A stretch of DNA of 64,000 nucleotides from Enterobacter chengduensis (GTDB lineage Bacteria; Pseudomonadota; Gammaproteobacteria; Enterobacterales; Enterobacteriaceae). The stretch covers positions 1,984,001 through 2,048,000 of the forward strand of contig NZ_CP043318.1 of the NCBI RefSeq assembly GCF_001984825.2. Direction: 5' to 3'. Every line of letters starts with the position of its first letter. The first letter of the stretch is position 1. The position numbers and the translations under genes are program-made. The notes under the pieces were generated by a model. The model did no database searches. It saw only the letters and a program-made list of their open reading frames with translations, and was not told the origin of the DNA. This document shows positions 53,778 through 60,629 of this stretch, in pieces.

Positions 53778-55912
53778 CGGAAGCCAGACAAAGCCCGTAT
53801 GCCTCGCGGGTCATATCAGAAGGGGATATTCCGGTACACAAAGATTTGGGTGAGGTGGCCCAGACCCGTAGTGTTGGCGTGCCGCGTCCGATGCCGGGAA
53901 TTGTGATTCTGGTCCATGGCGTAAACGACGTGGGTGAGGCGTACCAGAATCAGGAGAAGGGCATTCTTGCGGGCCTGAGTAAGCGTCTTAATCGTCAGGA
54001 TTTTTACGCGCATGAGTGGGGGGAGTACCGCATTACCCGTCCTGGGCGCTCGCCCGTGATCCCGTTTTACTGGGGGTATAAGCCGGTCACCCATGCTGAT
54101 TATGTTGCAGACCAGAAGCGATACCGGGAAGAGGTTTACAAGCAGGGAGACAATGCACACCTGCCGTTTGATGCTTATCAGGAGGATAACGAGAAGAACA
54201 AAGCGGCGCTGGGTAACGACGGCAAAGGTGCGTTTAAGTACCAGAACGATAATTTCAAAAACGCCCTCGATACGAATTTTGCCAAAGGTGGAGGGACGTT
54301 TGCCAATGCGACAACCAACATTCCCGATATGCTGGGTCCGGGGGCTGGTGGCGCTGCGCTGGCCGCCGCTGGTTTTGCCTCGCTGCACATGAACGGTGGC
54401 GATTACACACACCCCATTTTTCCGAATCCGCACCGCATCTATCAATTCTTTGCCGCGCAGCGGCTGGCAGATCTGATTCTGACGATCCGTCGTAATCCGG
54501 TGACGGCAAAGGATGTGATTAACGTGGTGGCACACAGTCAGGGCACGATTATCACCATGCTGGCTAATATGCTGGTTAAAAAAGAAATAATGGATCCAGT
54601 GAACTGCGTCATCCTGAATCATTCGCCGTATTCAATGGAGGGGCGTCTCAGTGAAGACGCTCAGCCCGGCCATCACCAGACGGCATTTGCCCGCCAGGAA
54701 ACGTTTAAACACTTCTGCGCACTGATGGCGACCCAGTACAAAGGCGGAGAACTGTCAGACGCAGATATGCTGGCAATGGAAGCCAGTTGTGCTTCGCGCA
54801 AGTCTTCTGATAACCCGTTACGCGAGGACGCCAGATATCGTCGTGATAATAACGGGAAGGTTTATAACTACTGGTGTCCGCAGGATGGCACGGTATCCCT
54901 GCAAAATATCCAGGGATTCGGCTGGCGGGGCATTCCCGATAAGTTAGCTGCTGGCATTCCTAACCTGCGTCAGCGTGTATTCTGCCAGCACCGCTGGGTC
55001 GGCCGTCTGGAGACGGAGCCGTTTAAGATGACACCGGAGCGAAAGGGGGATTTCAGTACCACGCCGGTGATGAACGCAGGCTACTCGTACAGCGATGTGG
55101 TGATAAATGGCGAAGAGCTGCCGGAGCCGTTTATATTCAAACTCATGGGTCAGGATAACCATCCGGATAATGATCCAAAGACCAGTGATAAACCATACAC
55201 GGCTTACATCGATCCGGACAGCCCGGATGCTTACATTTCCTATTCGGCTAAAGCCAGTGCCATTTCGCGCACGGCATCGGCTACCTATGCGCTTAGTAAC
55301 TATCAGCGTATCAGCTGGCAACCGGGTCATGTATTAACGCCGAATGAACTGCAGGTGGAAAGTTTTGACCGGGGGCATGAAGTTATTCGCGGTGAAGTGA
55401 CGGGAACGAGAGATTTTTCTCAACTGACGCTGACCTGGCTTAAATCCCGTGATGAACTTGAAAAGGAGTGGCAGAAAACTGATCCGGTAGGCTACAGCCA
55501 GCATTCTTCTATTGTCGCCAGTGAATTTGCACCGTCGCACGCGATGGCATTCGACCTGGCAATTGGTCAGTGCAAGTCGTTTGACTATCAGGCAGGGAAA
55601 TTCTGGGAGGGATTGTTACACCGTGCGGACTGGCGTGATCCCCAAAATGGTTATCCTTTCGCTAAAGAATATTACCTAACCGGTAAGCTGGATAACGTGA
55701 CGACAAAATTTTTCATGAACAAACCAGATGACATTCTGCCAAAAGGTGAGTTCGGTGTGGAAAATCAGTTTAACAACGCGACAACTGTCAAGCCGTCCCG
55801 TGACTTAGCTGCCGGGAATCAGGAGGTGACAAATCTACAATGGGATATGCCGAAGCCAAAATCTGACAGTGACCTGGGAATAGCGAAGCAAAAATCGTGG
55901 TGGGAATCATGA
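53774..55912 (+). CDS. T6SS lipase effector, DUF3274 alpha/beta hydrolase (Tle3-like)
   Basis: Predicted antibacterial phospholipase/lipase delivered on VgrG. 712 residues, no signal peptide. GIVILVHGVNDVGEAYQNQE (about 43-62) supplies the oxyanion strand, and KDVINVVAHSQGTIITMLAN holds the nucleophile Ser255. The elbow reads A-H-S-Q-G rather than G-x-S-x-G. The acidic residue and histidine are not assigned with confidence. The region around PHRIYQFFAAQRLADLILTI and the C-terminal half match DUF3274, the mark of Tle3. The start overlaps the vgrG stop by four bases (ATGA), which ties its synthesis to the spike. The frame is intact. The immunity lipoprotein gene follows 13 bases later. Confidence 0.82.
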   Translation: MTEARQSPYASRVISEGDIPVHKDLGEVAQTRSVGVPRPMPGIVILVHGVNDVGEAYQNQEKGILAGLSKRLNRQDFYAHEWGEYRITRPGRSPVIPFYWGYKPVTHADYVADQKRYREEVYKQGDNAHLPFDAYQEDNEKNKAALGNDGKGAFKYQNDNFKNALDTNFAKGGGTFANATTNIPDMLGPGAGGAALAAAGFASLHMNGGDYTHPIFPNPHRIYQFFAAQRLADLILTIRRNPVTAKDVINVVAHSQGTIITMLANMLVKKEIMDPVNCVILNHSPYSMEGRLSEDAQPGHHQTAFARQETFKHFCALMATQYKGGELSDADMLAMEASCASRKSSDNPLREDARYRRDNNGKVYNYWCPQDGTVSLQNIQGFGWRGIPDKLAAGIPNLRQRVFCQHRWVGRLETEPFKMTPERKGDFSTTPVMNAGYSYSDVVINGEELPEPFIFKLMGQDNHPDNDPKTSDKPYTAYIDPDSPDAYISYSAKASAISRTASATYALSNYQRISWQPGHVLTPNELQVESFDRGHEVIRGEVTGTRDFSQLTLTWLKSRDELEKEWQKTDPVGYSQHSSIVASEFAPSHAMAFDLAIGQCKSFDYQAGKFWEGLLHRADWRDPQNGYPFAKEYYLTGKLDNVTTKFFMNKPDDILPKGEFGVENQFNNATTVKPSRDLAAGNQEVTNLQWDMPKPKSDSDLGIAKQKSWWES

Positions 55913-55925
55913 CAGGGAGACAGAT

Positions 55926-56636
55926 ATGAGTCTGAAATATACAACGGGTATTGCCTTAGCTGCGGTACTGATAGGTTCCGGCTGTCAGGCGAAAGAACCG
56001 CCGACTCAGGTAGTTTACCGTTTTGATGACTATCGTTACCTGGAGTTAAAGGGCTGGGACTGTGAAGGTGAACTCTGGTACACCGATACACAACGGGGTA
56101 TTCACTCTGAGCCTGTCAGTCAGTTTTACCGGATTTACACCAAAAAATTTATTCATCCCTCTGAACGTTATATTGCTATTCCTGCCTGGGATTCTCCTGG
56201 GGCTATGGTTTCGAAAGATTATGGACAAACCTGGTATCCTTCTTCGTTTGCTCCCAGAGAAAATGAATCTAATGGTGATTCATCACCTCCTTACGACGAT
56301 ATTATTTCTTTCACCGTCGTCAACGATCAGGGTTTTTTGCAGACCAAACATCGACTGTATATGTCGTCCAAACCGTTTGATGACCCGCGCATTCAGCCCG
56401 GTGGTCCTGGGATTGAATACACCGTGGATGATGGTATGGGAGGTAAGGTAAACGGCAAGCTGGAGCCAAGCAATGCTGGCCCAGCCTGGGGGCTGGACTA
56501 CATAACTAAACAAGGTCTGAAAGAGGATACAGCCCAGTTTAAGGCTAACTATCAGGGCTTACCCGATAGAGTACCGGAAGTGAAAGATTATACCGGCTGG
56601 GACCATATGCAATGCAATATGGATGCAGGAAGATAG
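55926..56636 (+). CDS. T6SS lipase immunity lipoprotein, copy 1 (Tli-like)
   Basis: 236 residues. The signal peptide MSLKYTTGIALAAVLIGSGC ends in a weak lipobox (G-S-G-C; a usual one has Leu or Val at -3), with Gln after the Cys, so outer-membrane anchoring facing the periplasm is likely. That is where a phospholipase effector would act. The mature part has a Trp/Tyr-rich pattern (YLELKGWDCEGELWYTDTQR, VSKDYGQTWYPSSF) like known Tli3/Tli proteins. In E. cloacae a Tli lipoprotein was also found to be needed in the cytosol to activate its effector. No in-frame ATG is found between the lipobox and Met94. Confidence 0.75.
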   Translation: MSLKYTTGIALAAVLIGSGCQAKEPPTQVVYRFDDYRYLELKGWDCEGELWYTDTQRGIHSEPVSQFYRIYTKKFIHPSERYIAIPAWDSPGAMVSKDYGQTWYPSSFAPRENESNGDSSPPYDDIISFTVVNDQGFLQTKHRLYMSSKPFDDPRIQPGGPGIEYTVDDGMGGKVNGKLEPSNAGPAWGLDYITKQGLKEDTAQFKANYQGLPDRVPEVKDYTGWDHMQCNMDAGR

Positions 56637-56638
56637 CC

Positions 56639-57348
56639 ATGAAAGGACTTTTTTCAGTGCTGACCGCGCTGCTGCTGGTGGCCGGTTGCAAGGCTTCAGA
56701 GCCGCCGACGCAGGTGGTTTATCGGTTTGACGATCATCGCTACCTGGAGCTGAAGGGGTGGGACTGCGAAGGTGAACTCTGGTACACGGATACCCAGAAA
56801 GGGATTCATACCGAGCCGGTTAGCCAGTTTTACCGAATATTTACCCATAAATTTATTCACCCTTCAGAGCGCTATATTTCAATCCCCAACTGGGAGGTAG
56901 ATGGATTCCTTGTTTCGAAAGATTATGGCGAAACATGGAGGTCAGTAGGATTTTCCCATCACCGAATGAACCTAATGGTGATAACAGAGCCCCCGCAGAA
57001 GATGCTGTGTCTTTCACCGTAGTTAACAATCAGGGTTTTTTGCAGACCAAACATCGACTGTATATGTCGTCCAAACCGTTTGACGACCCGCGCCTTGCCG
57101 CTGGTGGTCCTGGGATTGAATATACCGTTGACGACGGAACTGGGCAAAAGGTAAGCGGGAAAGTGGAACCTCGTTCACCTGGCTGGCCTTGGGGAATGGT
57201 GTATATGACCAAACAAGGTTTAGAAGGCTCTACTGAGCAACTTAAAACCAATTGGCACAATCAACCCGATAAGGTTCCGGAAGTAAAGGGATACACCGGC
57301 TGGGACTATATGCGCTGCGATATGGACGCAGGAAGGAAAGGATACTGA
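56639..57348 (+). pseudogene. Immunity lipoprotein, copy 2, one-base deletion
   Basis: Tandem paralogue of the gene before it. MKGLFSVLTALLLVAGCKAS has a better lipobox (LVAGC), then PPTQVVYRFDDHRYLELKGW runs in step with copy 1. Near 56950-56960 the frame jumps: frame one ends 57022, and the rest (PSPNEPNGDNRAPAEDAVSF to the end at 57348) is in the -1 frame. Adding one T to the TTTT run restores G-F-F-P-S-P-N-E-P-N-G-D, matching S-F-A-P-R-E-N-E-S-N-G-D of copy 1, and gives exactly 236 residues, like copy 1. Its stop overlaps the PAAR gene start. Confidence 0.8.
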
Positions 57349-57605
57349 TGAACGGCGTAATTCGACTGAATGACCCGCTGGTGAGCGGCGGGAAGGTAAT
57401 TAAGGCGTCAGGCGCGCAGTTTATGGGCATGCCTGTCGCGCTGAAAGGGGATGAGGTGATGTGTCCCGAACACAAGGGGACGTTCCCCATTAAAGAGAGC
57501 CATCCGACATGGACGATGAACGGCCGGGGCGTGGTCGTGGATGGCTGTAAAGCGGCGTGCGGCTGTGTTATTCGCACCACACTGCCCACTGCGGGGGCTG
57601 TATGA
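57348..57605 (+). CDS. PAAR-domain T6SS tip protein
   Basis: 85 residues, a free-standing PAAR protein that caps the VgrG spike and sharpens it. MNGVIRLNDPLVSGGKVIKA and MPVALKGDEVMCPEHKGTFP carry the repeated P-A-A-R-like turns. Zinc ligands are suggested by the Cys/His set in VMCPEHKG and GCKAACGCV. No toxin domain is fused. It overlaps the preceding immunity gene by one base and the following DUF2875 gene by four bases (ATGA), so the whole cassette reads as one operon. Confidence 0.88.
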   Translation: MNGVIRLNDPLVSGGKVIKASGAQFMGMPVALKGDEVMCPEHKGTFPIKESHPTWTMNGRGVVVDGCKAACGCVIRTTLPTAGAV

Positions 57606-58980
57606 TGAACTGGTGGCTTTATCCTAAGCAGAACGAATTTAAACATGACTTTCCCACCATTGGTGTCTGTGTTGTCTATGTGCTCGTGGTGATTGTTTGT
57701 ATTGGTATCCGGGCTGTCACCTGGCCGGGTAATAAACATGTTGATTCAGGTTTTCTTATTGATGCCGTGGTAATACCTGTCGCTGCAGTAACCTTTTTAG
57801 TACAGGCGTTCTGTATGGCGTATAACGCGAACAGACACTACATAGAAACGCGGTTATTAATCGCGGCACGGCAGGAATACAAGGTTGTCAGCTATGCCAG
57901 GAGTAACATCATCCTGGCTGGTTGGTCGATACTGACCCCGCCAAAGGCAACAAAGGAGTTGGCACTGAACATGTTGAAACTGGAGGGGGAGTTTCCGCTG
58001 GCCGCCAAAATGCCGTTGAAAATTGACCTGGATAAATCATTCGATTTCACGCGGGTCGGGCAGGCTATTATCTACGTCCTGGAGCCGATGATGGATACAC
58101 TCTCCCGGTACAGGCAGATTGAAGCGCTTGTATGGGTGCGAGGTGGGAATGAATCCTGTAGCGACGAACTCCGGCGTGTGCTTGAACGTCTCGGGATCTC
58201 GACCAAAAAAATCACATTTTTGCCTGAATGCCCGGACTATACGTTAGTCACAGAGTGGATAAAACAAACGAACGGCTATGTCGTTGAACGCCTGCTTATC
58301 TTGTAGATTTGCATTCTGAAGAAGGGGAATGCAAGTGGATGGAGAATGCTACCGCACTTCTCCTGACGAATTACTACGTTAAAACGGAAGGAGAAAAACC
58401 TGTTTATCTTTATCAACCTATGACGGGAGTTATTGACGTAGAAGGAGCAATACCTGTTTATCTGCGTGCGGAGGCTGTCAGTAAACCCAAACAGCTCTGG
58501 TATACCGGTTTATCGCGCACAGAGAAGTATCCGTTGCTGGAAGTGCTGGACGAAAAAAAAGTCGTACCGGATCGACTGGAGCTTGAAACGTCGCTCGGTG
58601 AGCATTCTGCAGGGTATCCGTGGCTGGCACTGGCGCTGGCATCAGATGCAGTAACGTATGCACAGGGCGACCAGTTTGTGGCGGCATCCGAACAGAAAAA
58701 GTTTTCTATTACGGCGGTATCATCCAGATTAACCCATCAGCCCGATTATCCGGCGGAAAAAATGTACACTCCACCGTGGTCTTCCGCCGGACTATCCGGA
58801 ATGATGTTATTTTTCGCTGTTATATTAACTCTGTGTAGTTTAAGCGGTAACGAGGGTAAAGATATTTCTGGCTGGTTCTTGGTTATTCTTTTTTTAATAT
58901 GTACTGGATTGTTTACGGCTGCAGGGATATTTATTACCTGGCTGCAGGGTGATAAGGCTTACCAGCACATGGGGATGTAA
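57602..58980 (+). pseudogene. DUF2875 protein, Tla3-like T6SS adaptor, frameshifted
   Basis: Two adjoining frames make one protein. Frame one (57602-58306) begins MMNWWLYPKQNEFKHDFPTI, has two membrane helices and ends YVVERLLIL. Frame two (codons from 58303 to 58980) continues VDLHSEEGECKWMENATALL and ends with two more membrane helices. Putting back one G at 58303 (TTGGTA for TTGTA) joins them as LLIL-VDLHSEE, about 459 residues. In P. aeruginosa the DUF2875 protein Tla3 is the adaptor that loads Tle3 on VgrG2b, which fits the neighbour here. Assignment to DUF2875 is from remembered family patterns. Confidence 0.6.
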
Positions 58981-59318
58981 TGATGAATGAACTAATTGCT
59001 CTCATTTTACCTCATAAATCTGTATTTTATTATGATGGTCTTGCCCTCGGTGCACTGCTTGCGTTAATGGCAGCGTATATTGATTTGTCTTTTTATTTCA
59101 GGAATAAAAAGCATTGGTGTGCACATAATAAATTAGAATCATTGAAGGACTCTCCAGAAATCTACCACTTATATATGTCGATACGTATCCCTTCCAGACG
59201 GAAATACTATAGTAGTGTGCCACTGAAAGTTTTCACAGATTATAAGGTTTTTTTAATGATATTGATTATGTATCTGGGAGTGACTGTGTTAACTATGTCT
59301 TACGTTATATATCATTGA
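58980..59318 (+). CDS. Small membrane protein of unknown function
   Basis: 112 residues, start ATG 58980 overlapping the last base of the previous stop (ATG 58983 is also possible). Two hydrophobic helices, one near the N-terminus (YYDGLALGALLALMAAYIDL) and one at the C-terminus (FLMILIMYLGVTVLTMSYVI), surround a basic loop (SIRIPSRRKYYSSVPLKVF). It is A+T-rich compared with its neighbours. It is the last gene of the T6SS cassette; it could serve the DUF2875 protein or be another immunity factor. Not recognised. Confidence 0.6.
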   Translation: MMNELIALILPHKSVFYYDGLALGALLALMAAYIDLSFYFRNKKHWCAHNKLESLKDSPEIYHLYMSIRIPSRRKYYSSVPLKVFTDYKVFLMILIMYLGVTVLTMSYVIYH

Positions 59319-59393
59319 TAGATGTAGCTGGCTTTGTGCCTGCTCTCATTGCATGTCTGAAAATGTTAAAGCCTTTATCCTGCCGGAAAAAAG

Positions 59394-59425
59394 AAAGCAC
59401 TGACGATACGATCGTTCAGTGCTTT
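59394..59425 (-). terminator. Hairpin near the right end of the island
   Basis: AAAGCACTGA with its complement around GTTCAGTGCTTT forms a long stem; on the minus strand it is followed by CTTTTTTCC. It lies inside the island and now probably serves as terminator of ldtC transcripts in place of the interrupted original. Confidence 0.65.
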
Positions 59426-59467
59426 ATGTGCCGCCTGAATATCCGTTCAGCTTTAAGACACGTGAGC

Positions 59468-59485
59468 CTTAAGTGAACGGCATTA
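59468..59485 (-). repeat. Right terminal inverted repeat, IS4-like
   Basis: Reads TAATGCCGTTCACTTAAG on the minus strand, pointing into the island; partner of 50570-50587. A secondary inverted repeat (CTTAA...TGAAC) follows inside, as often seen near IS ends. Confidence 0.65.
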
Positions 59486-59508
59486 CTGCACACGTGCAGG
59501 GCGTTTTT
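59486..59508. repeat. Right target duplication and right half of the split terminator
   Basis: CTGCACACGTGCAG (59486-59499) repeats the left copy with two mismatches over 13 bases. It is followed by GGCGTTTTT, which is complementary to AAAAACGCC at the left junction (50547-50555). Confidence 0.6.
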
Positions 59509-59517
59509 CTTTCTTGT

Positions 59518-60483
59518 TCACATCGATTGCTGGATGACATCGTGATACTGGGTAACGTCGGTGGGCATGCCTGACCGGGCTTCCATGGCCCGCTCCATCA
59601 CCACGCTGTTGGTATTCACATTGGTTTTGAAACTTACCATCGCAGCATTCAGGTTAATGGGCAGCGTCTGCGGATCGTCGCCGATATTTTTCGATAGCGG
59701 CTGGTGAATCTCAACCAGCCGCACGCCGCCCGGCTCCTCAGAAACCTTGATCGGCGTATTGATAATATTGACTTTGGTTCCCGGCGTAACGACGTTAAAC
59801 AGCGTTTTGATATCGTCATCGCGTAGGCGAATGCAGCCGGAGCTGACGCGCATGCCGATGCCAAAGTCGGCATTCGTTCCGTGCAGCAGGTAAACGCCGC
59901 CGTAGGCTGCCAGGCGGATCGCGTGGTGCCCCATCGGGTTATCCGGGCCAGCCGGAACAACCGCGGGAAGATCGATGCCCTGAGCCTTATAGCGTGCACG
60001 AATGTTGGCCGTCGGGGTCCAGGTTGGATTCGCGCGTTTATCCGAGACGGTGGTGACCATCGTCGGCGTCAGCGTATCGCCGCCCAGCTGACCAATACCG
60101 ATAGGGTAGACGGTCACTTCGTTTTTGCCCGGTGGGTAATAGTACAGACGCAGTTCGGCCAGGTTTATCACAATCCCCTCGCGCGGCGCGTCCGGCAGGA
60201 TAGTCTGTAACGGGATGGTCAGTACGCTGCCCGCGCGCGGGACATACGGGTCGACGCCGGGGTTCGCCTGCAGCAGGGCCAGAAAACCGACGTTGTATTT
60301 TTTGGCTATCGCTTCCAGTGAGCCACCATTGTTTTCAACCACATGAAAGCGGTTTTCGCCCACGACCTTGCTGCCGGGCGGGGGAAGGGGCCAGGTATTT
60401 GCGCGAGCGGGTAGCGCCACCGCGACGGTGGCTACCAGCGCAACCAGTGTTAACCAGCGAGTAAAACGCGAAGAGGTCATCAT
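59518..60483 (-). CDS. ldtC: L,D-transpeptidase LdtC (YcfS)
   Basis: Periplasmic enzyme that attaches Braun lipoprotein to peptidoglycan through meso-diaminopimelate. 321 residues. A signal peptide ends at ALPARA, then a LysM-like segment (HVVENNGGSLEAIAKKYNVG) and the YkuD domain with GGVYLLHGTNADFGIGM and the nucleophile in RVSSGCIRLRDDD (Cys of S-x-G-C-x-R). Start taken at ATG 60483; ATGs at 60489 and 60480 are alternatives. It is convergent with bhsA across the island. Confidence 0.94.
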   Translation of the reverse strand: MMTSSRFTRWLTLVALVATVAVALPARANTWPLPPPGSKVVGENRFHVVENNGGSLEAIAKKYNVGFLALLQANPGVDPYVPRAGSVLTIPLQTILPDAPREGIVINLAELRLYYYPPGKNEVTVYPIGIGQLGGDTLTPTMVTTVSDKRANPTWTPTANIRARYKAQGIDLPAVVPAGPDNPMGHHAIRLAAYGGVYLLHGTNADFGIGMRVSSGCIRLRDDDIKTLFNVVTPGTKVNIINTPIKVSEEPGGVRLVEIHQPLSKNIGDDPQTLPINLNAAMVSFKTNVNTNSVVMERAMEARSGMPTDVTQYHDVIQQSM

Positions 60484-60629
60484 CACCATAATCCATGCAA
60501 ATGTTAAGGTTATTGTTTTATAAGGCGTTAACGTTAATTATGGCGAAGGGGTGTGTCGGGAAGATCGGGTGAAGTGCAAAGAGTTTGTAAATTGTCCCCC
60601 GTTAGCGTTGGCTAGCGGGGGAAGGGAAT

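Larger units (their letters stand above)
50570..59485. mobile_element. Inserted island carrying an orphan T6SS effector cassette
   Basis: An 8.9-kb block that interrupts the bhsA-ldtC junction seen in E. coli. The ends are inward-facing IS4-like repeats with an imperfect 13-bp target duplication, placed in the loop of a former bidirectional terminator. Contents from left: remnants of transposase genes, a 300-base AT-rich stretch, then vgrG, lipase, two immunity lipoproteins, PAAR, DUF2875 gene and a small membrane gene, all on the plus strand. No intact transposase remains, so the block is fixed. It may be an IS4-type insertion into which cargo later recombined, not one transposing unit. Confidence 0.6.

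Noticed and set aside
56930..56970. Programmed -1 frameshift in the second immunity gene
   Set aside because: The site GGATTTTCCCAT does not form an X-XXY-YYZ heptamer in the zero frame, and no strong pseudoknot or stem follows. Copy 1 has no shift at this place, so a plain one-base deletion is simpler.
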